Assembly (NCBI GenBank): GCA_964383675.1
Contig: CAYLHX010000001.1
Span: 62,001 to 126,000 of the forward strand
Source: CAYLHX01 sp964383675
GTDB lineage: Bacteria; Patescibacteriota; Gracilibacteria; UBA1369; LOWO2-01-FULL-3
Length of the DNA: 64,000 bases
Direction of reading: 5' to 3'
The translations under genes and the position numbers were made by a program. Below, one piece after another: positions 17,223 through 25,904 of this stretch; positions within the stretch are counted from its first letter, which is position 1, and each line of letters begins with the position of its first letter. The notes below the pieces were generated by a model. That model was not told the origin of the DNA and ran no database searches. It worked only from the letters and a program-made list of their open reading frames with translations.

Positions 17223-17758
17223 TTGATGTAGAGGCTTAATTCTAGATTAATGTTTTCCTTTTCCGTGAACAAGGTACTGTCTTGATAAGTGAGGTTGTTA
17301 ATGCGTATAAAATAAGGTAGCCCCTCAATCCTCTTCAAGAAATCAACCAATTTTAGTGTGTTGGCGTAGAATGAGATGTTGTAACTTAAGGTCTTTTCTT
17401 GCTGTGCCACGGCATCCACCTCACGGTTGGATGAATTGATATTAAGTTTTAAATTTAGTTCTTGCGCTATTTCTTCAATGCTGGCCAAAAAAGTTATAAA
17501 TTCTTCCTCACTATTCGGGCGTAATTCAAGCAAGAAGCTGATGATTTGTTCAATATTTTCGGTGTAAGCCTTCAAGCTCTCTTCGTAATTTGTTTTCATC
17601 CCTTCGGTATTGGAGAGGAAGGCGCTTAATCCCTTGATTTCTGAGTTCATTTTCAAGATAGAGGTGCCCAGCAGCAAAACAATAGCTGCACTGAGAAAGG
17701 TCAGAACCAGTGTGGTGTTGAAAACGCGTTTGGTATTTTTAGACATCATCTCTTCCAT
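17219..17758 (-). CDS. PilO-like pilus assembly protein
   Basis: A 179-residue protein with a short cytoplasmic N-terminus, one transmembrane helix (about 14-33), a coiled-coil-like helix (35-80) and an alpha/beta C-terminal domain ending in paired strands (FIRINNLTYQ and INLELSLYIK). This is the layout of PilO. PilO pairs with PilN in the inner membrane to align the pilus machine. The start overlaps the end of the PilM-PilN fusion by 20 bases. Met codons at 17749 and 17746 are alternative starts. Assignment rests on architecture and position rather than strong motifs. Confidence 0.7.
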   Translation of the reverse strand: MEEMMSKNTKRVFNTTLVLTFLSAAIVLLLGTSILKMNSEIKGLSAFLSNTEGMKTNYEESLKAYTENIEQIISFLLELRPNSEEEFITFLASIEEIAQELNLKLNINSSNREVDAVAQQEKTLSYNISFYANTLKLVDFLKRIEGLPYFIRINNLTYQDSTLFTEKENINLELSLYIK

Positions 17759-19361
17759 AATACGAAAGTTCTTTAAATATTAATTTAAGCTCAATTACAA
17801 ATGAAATATTACTTTTTTTATCAAAATTTGAGATTGGTGTGATAACTTCCTCAACAAAGGTTGCGTCACTGAAATTTTTGGTAGTATCCAAGAGGCTGTC
17901 TCGAGTCGCCGCAACTCCGCTAAGAGTGAACGTTAGATCAATATCGTTGAACACCATTTTGGAAACCGAGACTCCCTCCGGTATCAGCTCGAGTACTTTA
18001 TTGATCAAACTGTCGGTTGAGATTATGGTTTGATCAATTGCTGCCAACTCGGCTATTTCTTGATTAAAGGTCTTAATCTCGCTAATGATTTGTTGATAGC
18101 GAGTTCCGTAGACCACTTTGTCAAAAGCGGATTTTTGAATCTCCAGCAATTGTCTTTGATAAAGTAAATCCTGATGCTTAAAGAATAGGAATGTCGCTAG
18201 AAATAGTGAAATTGCAGTCATGACAACCGACAAAACCACCAATAAAATAGTTTTTTTCTTCTTTTGACTACTGCTCCTCAGATCATCAGGAATCAGGTTT
18301 AAACCTTCGTTGGGTTTGCTTAACGCGGCCCTCACTGCGATCCCCAAAGTGTTAATGAAATAAGTGGAATAAGGGATGTGATGACGATACTCTTCAAATA
18401 CTTTGAATTTTTTTTCGTCAACCTTAAGAAAATTTTTAGGATCTCCAATTGATATTTCGCATTTTTTAAAATGCTTTTGAGCAATTTCCAAAAAATGGGG
18501 TAGATTTAAAAATTCGCCGGTTAGTATAACCTCGTTGATTGGTCCTACTTTTTTGAATTTGGAGTGTTCTTTCATTATCTTACCGCCAATTTTGTAAATT
18601 TTGTTGAAGAACTCTTCTATTAGCGGCTGCTGGCTGGCACTTAACCTATCTTGAATTTTTTGGTGAAGAATTTCATACTCGATGGAGTTTTCTTCATCGG
18701 CAATTTTCTTGATGAGGCTTTTACCTCCTTCGTTTAAGCTGAAATAATGTACTATCTCACCATTTTTCAAAATCATAAAATTGGTGGAGAGGGTATCAAT
18801 ATTGATCAGTAGTTTGCTTTCCTGATCCTTAATCTGCTTTATTAGACCGTATTTAAGAGCTTCGACATGACCGCCAAAGATATAGGGATTTAGATCCAGA
18901 GAAATCATGAGACGGGCATAGGCATCGGCGGTATTTTTGGAGATAGCTGAAAAAAGTACCAGATTTTCTTGCTCATTAGTGAAGGTAAAATCCCAATACA
19001 TCTCCTCCATGCTAAAAGGAATCACTGTTTCAGCCTGGAATTTAATCGATTGTTCGATTTCATTCTCCTTAAGGTTCTTGGGGAACTTAAAAATGTGGGT
19101 GAAAATTTTTGAAGAGGGAAAAAGAATGGCCACATCTCTGGAACTTACCGCTTCAGGGTTGGCGCCCTCAAAAAAAGTTTTAAGCACCATGCGTAGTTCG
19201 TTTTCCTTTACTATTTCACCGTTTTTAATAAGTCCGGGAGGTATCAGGAGCCTATTAAAGGCTTCCAAATATATTTGATTGTTATGAGTACTAATCTCAA
19301 TCAACTGTGCGGAATAATCCGTTAGCTCCAGACCTACAACTGTTTTTTTGAATAGCTTCAT
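17739..19361 (-). CDS. PilM-PilN fusion protein
   Basis: A 540-residue protein combining two normally separate pilus components. Residues 1-345 are an actin-like PilM domain: VVGLELTDYSAQLIEI (phosphate-1 motif), FPSSKIFTHIFKFP, KFQAETVIPF, LLINIDTLSTNFMI and EVILTGEFLNLPHF. Residues ~350-540 match PilN: GLNLIPDDLR, the family's binding motif for PilM, then a transmembrane helix (about 368-390), a coiled coil and a ferredoxin-like domain. PilM normally binds the cytoplasmic N-tail of PilN, so fusion keeps the pair at 1:1. Its neighbours are the PilX-like and PilO-like genes in the same operon. Confidence 0.85.
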   Translation of the reverse strand: MKLFKKTVVGLELTDYSAQLIEISTHNNQIYLEAFNRLLIPPGLIKNGEIVKENELRMVLKTFFEGANPEAVSSRDVAILFPSSKIFTHIFKFPKNLKENEIEQSIKFQAETVIPFSMEEMYWDFTFTNEQENLVLFSAISKNTADAYARLMISLDLNPYIFGGHVEALKYGLIKQIKDQESKLLINIDTLSTNFMILKNGEIVHYFSLNEGGKSLIKKIADEENSIEYEILHQKIQDRLSASQQPLIEEFFNKIYKIGGKIMKEHSKFKKVGPINEVILTGEFLNLPHFLEIAQKHFKKCEISIGDPKNFLKVDEKKFKVFEEYRHHIPYSTYFINTLGIAVRAALSKPNEGLNLIPDDLRSSSQKKKKTILLVVLSVVMTAISLFLATFLFFKHQDLLYQRQLLEIQKSAFDKVVYGTRYQQIISEIKTFNQEIAELAAIDQTIISTDSLINKVLELIPEGVSVSKMVFNDIDLTFTLSGVAATRDSLLDTTKNFSDATFVEEVITPISNFDKKSNISFVIELKLIFKELSYYGRDDV

Positions 19362-19374
19362 TATTTCAATATTA

Positions 19375-19773
19375 TTAGATTTCCGACCAGTTTAAAAGTG
19401 TCGCATTGATTGCCTGACCATTTTGCTCAATAGTCACCGTTCCTTGATAATTCTGAGTATAATCGAAAAAATTGGTGGTGATATCTACCGTTTTGGTCGC
19501 ACCACCTGAAATTGTGATTGTACAGTTGGAATTGGTGTCGAAAGAAATGCTGGTACCCGTGAAGCCGGCATCATTTTCCAGTCTGATTAAGGACTCTTCA
19601 AAACAGGCCTCAGACAGATAATAATTTGACTTACTTGAAGTGCTGTTCAAGTGTTGCTGGGAAGTGGAGATGTTAATTTCCGACATGGAAACCACTATCA
19701 GCAGAGTAATTGCCGAAACCAATAAAATACTTATTAAAGCTATTGATCCTTTTTGGTTTAAGATTGTTTTCAT
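19375..19773 (-). CDS. PilX-like minor pilin or type IV pilus accessory protein
   Basis: A 132-residue protein with a basic leader (KTILNQKG), a hydrophobic segment (SIALISILLVSAITLLIVVSM) and a beta-rich C-terminal domain with two Cys. The KGSIALIS start resembles PilX/GspK-type prepilins, which initiate pilus fibres and lack the canonical Glu at +5, as here. The stop of the preceding pseudopilin overlaps its start by four bases. The family call is by architecture. Confidence 0.65.
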   Translation of the reverse strand: MKTILNQKGSIALISILLVSAITLLIVVSMSEINISTSQQHLNSTSSKSNYYLSEACFEESLIRLENDAGFTGTSISFDTNSNCTITISGGATKTVDITTNFFDYTQNYQGTVTIEQNGQAINATLLNWSEI

Positions 19774-20288
19774 AGTTTTCTCAGTGACAGGGCAAAATGA
19801 ATTGATAGGTCTCTATCAACCTGACTTATATCTTTTCCTTTGGGTGAAGCGGTGATATTAAATATCAGATGGTCCGGTGTTTTATTGTTTTGAACTCTTT
19901 GAATACGGAAAATGTCTATCTGAACGTTGTCGGGGTTAAGCTGCACCGCTGTGGCTGAGCCTTGTTGCATCATAAGATTGCCGCCGGAAAGGGTGAAGGT
20001 GGTTGGTGACTGTGCCGGTGCAGGCATTACAAGTGACAAAGCTCCGGTATCATTGTCAAAAATATTTCCGGAGCCACTGATAGAGTCGGCTGTGTGTACG
20101 TTTTCGCTGATTATTGTAGTGATAAAGTCGAGACTGGTGTTATTGGCACTTAAGTTATATGACAGCAGTCCGATGTTGGAGATGCGGATGGAAAAGGTTA
20201 TGGCGGCCAACAAAATAAAACTCACAATCGTGAAATAGACGATTATTTCAATTAAGGTGGTACCCGATTTTAGGATTTTTATTTTCAT
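19770..20288 (-). CDS. Minor pseudopilin (PilW/GspJ-like)
   Basis: A 172-residue prepilin with leader KIKILKSG, the motif TTLIE with Glu at +5, and a long hydrophobic helix (IIVYFTIVSFILLAAITFSI). The globular domain has repeated beta strands, including LVMPAPAQSPTTFTLSGG. Position between the propeller pseudopilin and the PilX-like protein matches the minor pilin cluster that primes pilus assembly. Overlaps of four bases on both sides indicate coupled translation. Confidence 0.8.
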   Translation of the reverse strand: MKIKILKSGTTLIEIIVYFTIVSFILLAAITFSIRISNIGLLSYNLSANNTSLDFITTIISENVHTADSISGSGNIFDNDTGALSLVMPAPAQSPTTFTLSGGNLMMQQGSATAVQLNPDNVQIDIFRIQRVQNNKTPDHLIFNITASPKGKDISQVDRDLSIHFALSLRKL

Positions 20289-22129
20289 GGCGTATAGTTG
20301 ATAGTGACACTTTCAATGGTGGCCGTGTTGGTGCCATCAGACTCTATAAAGGCTTTAAATTGGATATAACGCGGGCCGCTGCTTGCCGGATCCAGAATGA
20401 TCGGTGTACGAGACGTTTCATAAAAAGTGTTTACAGTTCCATCGCTACCAACCCAATCTTCAGCTGTCAAACCGGCTTCTGAAGAGGCGGTACGAATTTG
20501 AAATTTCACATTACTGCCGGGAACTTCTGTATGCTCCCAAGCAATGTAGTTATATCGAGTATCGCTGCTGCCGGTATCAAGAATGGCTGATTCGTAGCTG
20601 CCACTGGTAACAATACTGCTCTCTGTAGTGCCAACAACGACCAGGCCTGGATTGGCGGTGTCTACCGTTATATAGAGATAGGAGCCGTCGTTATCAATGG
20701 CAGTGCCTTTGCCGTTTATGTCCAGATTATAACTTAAGGTTGGTGAACTGGGGGTGGCGATGTTGACTGCTGCCAATCCACTGTTCTGGTCATCAACGGC
20801 GGCATAAAGGTAATCGCCCACGATGGTTAGCCCCTGGATTTCACCTCCAACATCCAGGCTAGCCACAATTTGCGGACTGGCCGGATTGGAAATGTTGACC
20901 ACTTGTAGAGACTCGTCCGATTCTTCGGTGCCCACATAGGCAAAAATTCCGGAAATAAAGATGTCATTAACCTCTTCACCTAAATCCAGACTGGCAATCT
21001 CCTGAGGATCGGAGGGATTTGAGATATCAATAACTCGAAAACCTTCCTGATCTTCTTCAAATCCGAGGTAAATATAATTGCCATCAATGGCTGCTGCCTG
21101 TACTTCAGAATCTAAATCCATGGTACTTAAGACTACTGGATTACTCTTATTGGTGACATCAATAATAAGAAAGCTATCGTCGCTATCACTTAGACCAAGG
21201 TATAAAGTTGATCCGGACACTTTTAAATCGCTGCCCTCTTCGTCATAATCTTCATTGGTAACCAGTTGTAATGAGGATGGTGAACTAACATTTACAATTG
21301 CCAGGCTTTTTTTGTTGTTATCAACTCCAATGTAAACGTAATTTCCGGATTTGGTGATATATCGCCCCTTACCACCAATATCTAAACTGTCTTCCATATA
21401 CATGTTTGCCGGATCGGACTTGTTTACCACGGCAAAACCATCCTGAGATTTGGCCGTAGCTACATAGGCATAAGCACCATCTACGAAAACATCATTGCCG
21501 TGCTCACCAATATTTGCCGAGGAAAAAAACTCACTGCTAGACTCAATTATATCCAGTTCAAGGCCACAATTGTCTTCCGGTGGCGCTGGTGTTGATACTG
21601 AAACGGTGGTATCAAATGTTCCGGTGTTAAGTTCATCACAAGTGGTCTGAATCCAATTATCACCGCTCCAGTTGGTGAGATAGGTTGTGAAGGAGGCTGA
21701 TCGTGGAAAAATATCCTTTACAAGCCAACTGACCTCGGAGGTGATTTTTTTGGTGTTTGGATCGAAAGTTCCCATAGATGCGATGTCCCCATTCACATCG
21801 CGATAGACATCTTCGATAGTGATTGTGCGAGAGTAAAATCCATCAACATCTTCCGGGGCCGTAACAAGCTGCCACTGCCCATTGACCAGATCCAGTCCAT
21901 AATCTCCATTGGTCAGAAGTAGGAAGTTACGGTCGCGAAGGTTGCGAACCACTTCAATACCTTCCTGTACGTAAAAATTAGCCATGGTTTCCAGTTCAAT
22001 TTTGGAATCTCTCTGCAAAGTGTCCAAAGCCAGATTGAATATTCCCAAGGTGAATAGCGCAAAAATTGTAATTGCCAGAATTACTTCAACCAAAGAAATG
22101 CCGCTAGATTTATGATTCGATTTTGCCAA
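20285..22129 (-). CDS. Pseudopilin with LVIVD beta-propeller, possible pilus-tip adhesin
   Basis: A 614-residue protein. The N-terminus is a prepilin: a basic leader (KSNHKSSG), ISLVE with Glu at +5, and a hydrophobic helix (VILAITIFALFTLGIFNLAL). A beta domain covers about 45-185. Residues ~200-505 contain seven repeats of about 43 residues with the pattern (D/G)-x-Y-(I/L/A)-Y-(V/I/L)-x(9)-(V/I/L)-(I/V)-(D/N)-(I/V)-SNPSxPxxxxSLD. These are LVIVD repeats and should close a seven-bladed propeller. A C-terminal beta-sandwich domain (about 510-614, with FQIRTASSEAG and IQFKAFIES) follows. A minor pilin with so large a domain would be exposed at the fibre tip. It overlaps its neighbours by 20 and 4 bases. 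Confidence 0.85.
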   Translation of the reverse strand: MAKSNHKSSGISLVEVILAITIFALFTLGIFNLALDTLQRDSKIELETMANFYVQEGIEVVRNLRDRNFLLLTNGDYGLDLVNGQWQLVTAPEDVDGFYSRTITIEDVYRDVNGDIASMGTFDPNTKKITSEVSWLVKDIFPRSASFTTYLTNWSGDNWIQTTCDELNTGTFDTTVSVSTPAPPEDNCGLELDIIESSSEFFSSANIGEHGNDVFVDGAYAYVATAKSQDGFAVVNKSDPANMYMEDSLDIGGKGRYITKSGNYVYIGVDNNKKSLAIVNVSSPSSLQLVTNEDYDEEGSDLKVSGSTLYLGLSDSDDSFLIIDVTNKSNPVVLSTMDLDSEVQAAAIDGNYIYLGFEEDQEGFRVIDISNPSDPQEIASLDLGEEVNDIFISGIFAYVGTEESDESLQVVNISNPASPQIVASLDVGGEIQGLTIVGDYLYAAVDDQNSGLAAVNIATPSSPTLSYNLDINGKGTAIDNDGSYLYITVDTANPGLVVVGTTESSIVTSGSYESAILDTGSSDTRYNYIAWEHTEVPGSNVKFQIRTASSEAGLTAEDWVGSDGTVNTFYETSRTPIILDPASSGPRYIQFKAFIESDGTNTATIESVTINYTP

Positions 22130-22580
22130 TGGAACTTATAGTTATATTGATGGATTTATTGATTTGGGCTGAATTCAATTCAAAACTACCGTATGTGCTG
22201 GTGCCGCCGTCGGGGGATAAAAAGATGATGCTACTTCCCCCACCGTTTAAGCTGATGTTCTGAAGAGAAATACTTTCTGGAAGCTCGATTTCAAAATTGG
22301 TGGGATCAACTGCGTTGTAACTGCTTCCCTCAAACAAAGTGTAACTATTGGCAACCGTGTCCAAGTGTATTGCGTTGAAGGTATCCACTTTTCCTGAAGC
22401 GGCATTACTTTGAGCCAGCTTAAGATAAGAAACCATTATGTCCGCCTGGCTGTTAATGTCCGTGCGCAAATGTGAGGTTTGGCTATACAGGGCAAAACTG
22501 GCTAATAAGATTGCCATAAGGGTAATGGCCAGCATAATCTCCAAGATAGTTAGTCCTCTATTGTTTATTTTTGTCTTCAT
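22110..22580 (-). CDS. Minor pseudopilin (GspH/FimT-like)
   Basis: A 156-residue prepilin with leader KTKINNRG, LTILE with Glu at +5, and the hydrophobic helix IMLAITLMAILLASFAL. The globular domain includes SNAASGKVDTFNAIHLD and IIFLSPDGGTSTYGSFEL, resembling GspH/FimT beta-sandwich pseudopilins. The gene starts directly after pilC and overlaps the propeller pseudopilin by 20 bases. Confidence 0.85.
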   Translation of the reverse strand: MKTKINNRGLTILEIMLAITLMAILLASFALYSQTSHLRTDINSQADIMVSYLKLAQSNAASGKVDTFNAIHLDTVANSYTLFEGSSYNAVDPTNFEIELPESISLQNISLNGGGSSIIFLSPDGGTSTYGSFELNSAQINKSINITISSIGKIES

Positions 22581-22581
22581 T

Positions 22582-23790
22582 TTATTGACTAATTAGGTTT
22601 GGCAGCTGGTAAATCGGCAATATTATGGCCAAAACGATCGTTCCAACCATAGCCGCCATAAAAATTAGTAGAATCGGTTCCAGTAATACCGAAAGATTAC
22701 GAGTAATCGCCTCAACATTATGCTCATACATCTTGGCAAGATGTCCAGTGGTCGAGTCCAGGCTGCCGGTTTTTTCGCCGATAGATAGAGTTTTGGTGGT
22801 TAGTGGTGGAAAAATAAAGGGCTTATCTTCAAGACTTTCGCCCAACTTGCCCCCCTGTTCAACCTTTTGTCGAGCCTCTTCAATGGCTCTTTTGTAGAGT
22901 ACGTTGTTGGTAACTTTGGAGGCAATGCTGAGGGCCTCTCCAATATTGACTCCGCTGCCAAGCAGGGTATGCATGGCACGATTGAAACGGGCCAGATTCG
23001 AATAAATTATTACACGACCAAAGACCGGAATGACAATAAAGAATCTTTGCCAAAAGGGTTTGAGAAATTTTAGTTTAAAAATTCCCACCAGGGCCGTTGC
23101 TGTTCCCACCATTATCAAAATGGTTAGCAGAGGTTTTTCGATTATAAAATTGCTGAAGTCGATTAGGAATTGGGTGATAAAAGGTAGATCGATATCGAAG
23201 GAGGTAAAAATTTTAGTGATTTTCGGCATAATGAAAAAGATAATGCCGAAGGTAATAACCACCGTTAATACAATAATGATCGCCGGATAGATGAAGGCGG
23301 AAATCACCTTTTTTCTTAGCTCGTAGTCTTTTTCCAGCTGTACATCCAGATTATGAAAAGACTGCTCCAAACTACCCGTCTTTTCACCTGTTTCCAGGAT
23401 ATTAACGTACAATTCGTCAAAAACATCCTCATATTGCCTGAGACTCTGTGAGAGACTTTGTCCGGAGTAGACCATTTCAAGAATGCTTTCGTACATTTGG
23501 CGCAAGCTGGGGCGTAAGGTTTGGCCAATTAAGATTTTAATCGCTTCGGTAACGGTTATTCCCACTTTAATCATGGTGTACATATGCTTGGTAAAGAGCA
23601 ACTTGTCCTGCATGCTAAGGCTGGGCTTTTGCCAAAATTTGGGTTTGCCACTTGAGGCCTCTGTTACGGAAATAATGATGGGATAATCTTCGGAGAGTTT
23701 TTTTCTGGCATTATCAACATTGTTGGCATAGAGCGTGCCTTCTTTTTTTACTCCCGAACGATTGCTTACGACATATTTATATTTGGCCAT
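22582..23790 (-). CDS. pilC: Type IV pilus inner-membrane platform protein PilC
   Basis: A 402-residue platform protein of the GspF/PilC family. A short N-terminal soluble domain is followed by two homologous T2SSF domains (about 65-190 and 268-390), each helix-rich and carrying GxxL(S/G)(Q/E)SL motifs (SGQSLSQSLRQYEDVF and GGKLGESLEDKPFIFP). Three transmembrane helices are seen around 165-190, 215-240 and 370-395. The family motif EKTGSLEQSF and its second copy EKTGSLDSTTGHL are present. It links the ATPase to pilin insertion. Its start shares a base with the stop of pilB. Confidence 0.93.
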   Translation of the reverse strand: MAKYKYVVSNRSGVKKEGTLYANNVDNARKKLSEDYPIIISVTEASSGKPKFWQKPSLSMQDKLLFTKHMYTMIKVGITVTEAIKILIGQTLRPSLRQMYESILEMVYSGQSLSQSLRQYEDVFDELYVNILETGEKTGSLEQSFHNLDVQLEKDYELRKKVISAFIYPAIIIVLTVVITFGIIFFIMPKITKIFTSFDIDLPFITQFLIDFSNFIIEKPLLTILIMVGTATALVGIFKLKFLKPFWQRFFIVIPVFGRVIIYSNLARFNRAMHTLLGSGVNIGEALSIASKVTNNVLYKRAIEEARQKVEQGGKLGESLEDKPFIFPPLTTKTLSIGEKTGSLDSTTGHLAKMYEHNVEAITRNLSVLLEPILLIFMAAMVGTIVLAIILPIYQLPNLISQ

Positions 23791-25481
23791 TATGAGCGCA
23801 TTACACGTAATACTTCTTCAATTGTGGTATCGCCATTAAGGACTTTTTGCATACCATCGTAGAAAATTGGAACCATGCCTTCATGGATTGCGAGATCTTC
23901 TATTTCTTTTGGTGAGGCGTTTTCTAAAATCATTTTGCGAATTTCGTCACTTACCTCCAGCGATTCGGCAATAGTAGTACGTCCGCGGTAGCCACTGTTA
24001 CTGCAGGTGCTACAACCTTTACCATGATAGAGAGTTAAATTTTGATTATTCACTCCCTGCAAGAAGATATTTAATTTATCTTTTATATTAAATTTTTCAC
24101 CCAAGGCCACAATCTGATCGGCGTTCAAAGCGTAAGACTCCTTACATTTCTGACAAATACGGCGGATAAGTCTTTGGGCAATAATAAGTTTGACAGTGGC
24201 AGCTATCAGGAAGGGCTCAACATTCATTTCACCGAGACGCAACAGAGTGGAAGATGCATCATTGGTGTGGAGCGTAGCCAAAACCAGGTGACCGGTTAAG
24301 GCTGAATTTACTGCCGTTGCGGCTGTCTCTTCATCACGAATTTCTCCTACCATCAATACGTCCGGATCTTGTCTTAAAAGGCTGCGAAGCCCCGATGCAA
24401 AGGTAATGTTTTTCTTGGGATTAACCTGAATCTGGCTGATTCCTTCCAGCCTGTATTCGATAGGATCTTCGATGGTTGAGATATTGATTTCAGGAGAGTT
24501 AAGCAACTTCAAAATTGAGTACATGGTTGTGGTCTTACCTGAACCGGTTGGACCGGTGGTTAGGATCATGCCATGGGTTTTCAGGATATTCTCGCTGATT
24601 AATTTCAAATTTCTCTTCGAATAACCAAGTGATTCAATATTAAGATCTTGATTGGCCGAACTCAAAATTCTGAATACCGTTTTTTCACCATCATATGTTG
24701 GAATAATTGAGACACGCAGAGTAATTTCATTGTCTTCCAGCTCAATTTTAAAACGACCATCAAGTGCCGCCTGATGTTCATCGGTTGGCAAATTGGCCAA
24801 AACTTTGGTCCTGGTAGATAAGAGCTCGGCAATCTGGATAGGTAATTCAGCGATGGTTTGTAGAAGCCCATCAACTCTGTAACGAATCGTCAAAAATTCC
24901 TTATGCGGTTCAATATGGATATCGGAAGCATTATTTTGATAGGCGAATAAAATAATGGTATCTAGAATTTTTGCGGCATCCCTTAAGGACTCTATTTTAC
25001 TGGGATCGGCCAGAACACTTTTCAGGAGCTTGCTGAACTTGGTGTTAACATCACGATTATAAAATTTTAGCGCGGCTTTGATGTCTTTTCGGGTGGCATA
25101 GAAAATTTTGATAGCCAATCCGGTTTTTTTGCCCAAGAAGTTTATTAACTCATAGTTTTCCGGCTTGCTGGTCGCAATATAAAGTTCAGTATTGGTTTTT
25201 TCAAAAGGAATAAGACTTTGATGCGAAGCCAAGGTATAAGGTACTTCGCGCAGCACCGAATCCGGAATTATTTTCTCTGAAACTTTTACAAAGGGAACCT
25301 CGTAAAGCTCAGCAACAACAGCTCCAAGCTTCTCATCGGGAATGATTTCCCGTTTAAATAAAAGCTTTTTAAGAGAAACTTCCGAGTTTTCGGCATTTTT
25401 GATCAAACTCTCTACTGTGGTGCTTTTTGCCAGTCCCTTTTCCTCAATGGCTTTCGCTAATTGTTGATTTGTGAAGCCCAA
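23790..25481 (-). CDS. pilB: Type IV pilus assembly ATPase PilB
   Basis: A 563-residue ATPase with an MshEN-type N-terminal domain (about 35-150), the N2 domain with SDIHIEPH, then Walker A GPTGSGKTTTMYS, the Asp box, Walker B DPDVLMVGEIRDEETA and the His box LVLATLHTND. The zinc-binding Cys pairs are CQKC and CSTC. It powers pilus extension. The start is TTG (25481); no ATG or GTG lies suitably upstream. First gene of the pilus operon, divergent from trpR. No retraction ATPase PilT, secretin PilQ or prepilin peptidase PilD is found in this window. Confidence 0.94.
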   Translation of the reverse strand: MGFTNQQLAKAIEEKGLAKSTTVESLIKNAENSEVSLKKLLFKREIIPDEKLGAVVAELYEVPFVKVSEKIIPDSVLREVPYTLASHQSLIPFEKTNTELYIATSKPENYELINFLGKKTGLAIKIFYATRKDIKAALKFYNRDVNTKFSKLLKSVLADPSKIESLRDAAKILDTIILFAYQNNASDIHIEPHKEFLTIRYRVDGLLQTIAELPIQIAELLSTRTKVLANLPTDEHQAALDGRFKIELEDNEITLRVSIIPTYDGEKTVFRILSSANQDLNIESLGYSKRNLKLISENILKTHGMILTTGPTGSGKTTTMYSILKLLNSPEINISTIEDPIEYRLEGISQIQVNPKKNITFASGLRSLLRQDPDVLMVGEIRDEETAATAVNSALTGHLVLATLHTNDASSTLLRLGEMNVEPFLIAATVKLIIAQRLIRRICQKCKESYALNADQIVALGEKFNIKDKLNIFLQGVNNQNLTLYHGKGCSTCSNSGYRGRTTIAESLEVSDEIRKMILENASPKEIEDLAIHEGMVPIFYDGMQKVLNGDTTIEEVLRVMRS

Positions 25482-25505
25482 TTTTTGTTTTTATTTAATC
25501 TTAGT

Positions 25506-25534
25506 ATTTTAGCACAAAAAGCCAATTTTATCAA
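25506..25534 (-). promoter_or_regulatory. Sigma-70 type promoter of the pilus operon
   Basis: On the minus strand TTGATA (25534-25529), a 17 bp spacer and TAAAAT (25511-25506), with TG one base before the -10 box (extended -10). The predicted start is near 25499, about 18 bases before the TTG start codon of pilB. It is divergent from the trpR promoter about 30 bp away. Confidence 0.7.
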
Positions 25535-25560
25535 TGAATTAGCAGTGTTTTTCTTTTTCC

Positions 25561-25587
25561 TTGCAATTTTGTTTTGGTTGATATAAT
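25561..25587 (+). promoter_or_regulatory. Promoter of the trpR-trp operon
   Basis: TATAAT at 25582-25587 with TG at 25579-25580 (extended -10). TTGCAA at 25561-25566 is a candidate -35 box, but the spacer is only 15 bp, so the extended -10 probably carries the promoter. The predicted start is near 25594, directly before the operator-like palindrome. Confidence 0.65.
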
Positions 25588-25595
25588 ATCCCTTT

Positions 25596-25613
25596 GTTCT
25601 ATTTTAATAGTAC
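25596..25613 (+). promoter_or_regulatory. Palindrome resembling a Trp repressor operator
   Basis: GTTCTATTTTAATAGTAC is symmetric at 14 of 18 positions (7 of 9 base pairs, GTnCTATTnnAATAGnAC), and one more outer T/A pair extends it. It matches 14 of 18 bases of the E. coli trp operator core GTACTAGTTAACTAGTAC. It covers about +2 to +20 of the predicted transcript, ahead of a trpR gene and the trp genes, so autoregulated repression is the natural reading. Comparison was done by eye; binding is inferred. Confidence 0.6.
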
Positions 25614-25627
25614 ATTGCTACAATACT

Positions 25628-25900
25628 ATGAACCGTAAGTTTTTAAAAGAAATCATCGGTGTTATGAGTAAGGTTGATGATCCAAAGTTAATGGAATCCT
25701 TTATGCATAATATCCTGACCCCCTCGGAACTTGAAGAAATCGCCAGGAGACTTCAGATTTTTAAAATGCTGCATAAGGGTGTGGCTCAACGTGATGTTGC
25801 CAAAAAATTGGGTGTCAGTATTGGCACGGTAAGCCGTGGATCAAGGGAATTGCAATATGGTGAGAAAGGTATATTGGAAGTATTAAATAACTACTTGTAA
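25628..25900 (+). CDS. trpR: Trp repressor-family protein TrpR
   Basis: A 90-residue all-helical DNA-binding protein of the TrpR/YerC superfamily. ATG 25628 gives MNRKFLKEIIGVMSKV. The core is FMHNILTPSELEEIARRLQIFKML, matching the family's LLTPxERExLxxRxxI(L/V)xxL, followed by the helix-turn-helix GVAQRDVAKKLGVSIGTVSRGSREL (compare [20 protein letters not shown] in E. coli). The upstream TTG at 25574 would place the operator inside the gene and is rejected. It heads the trp operon: trpE starts 4 bases after the stop. Family members outside Proteobacteria and Chlamydiae (YerC type) often have unknown ligands, but context argues for tryptophan. Confidence 0.88.
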   Translation: MNRKFLKEIIGVMSKVDDPKLMESFMHNILTPSELEEIARRLQIFKMLHKGVAQRDVAKKLGVSIGTVSRGSRELQYGEKGILEVLNNYL

Positions 25901-25904
25901 TGGG

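Noticed and set aside
25588..25627. Leader peptide or attenuator before the trp genes
   Set aside because: The leader is only about 34 bases, has no Trp codon run or terminator hairpin, and trpR is the first gene.
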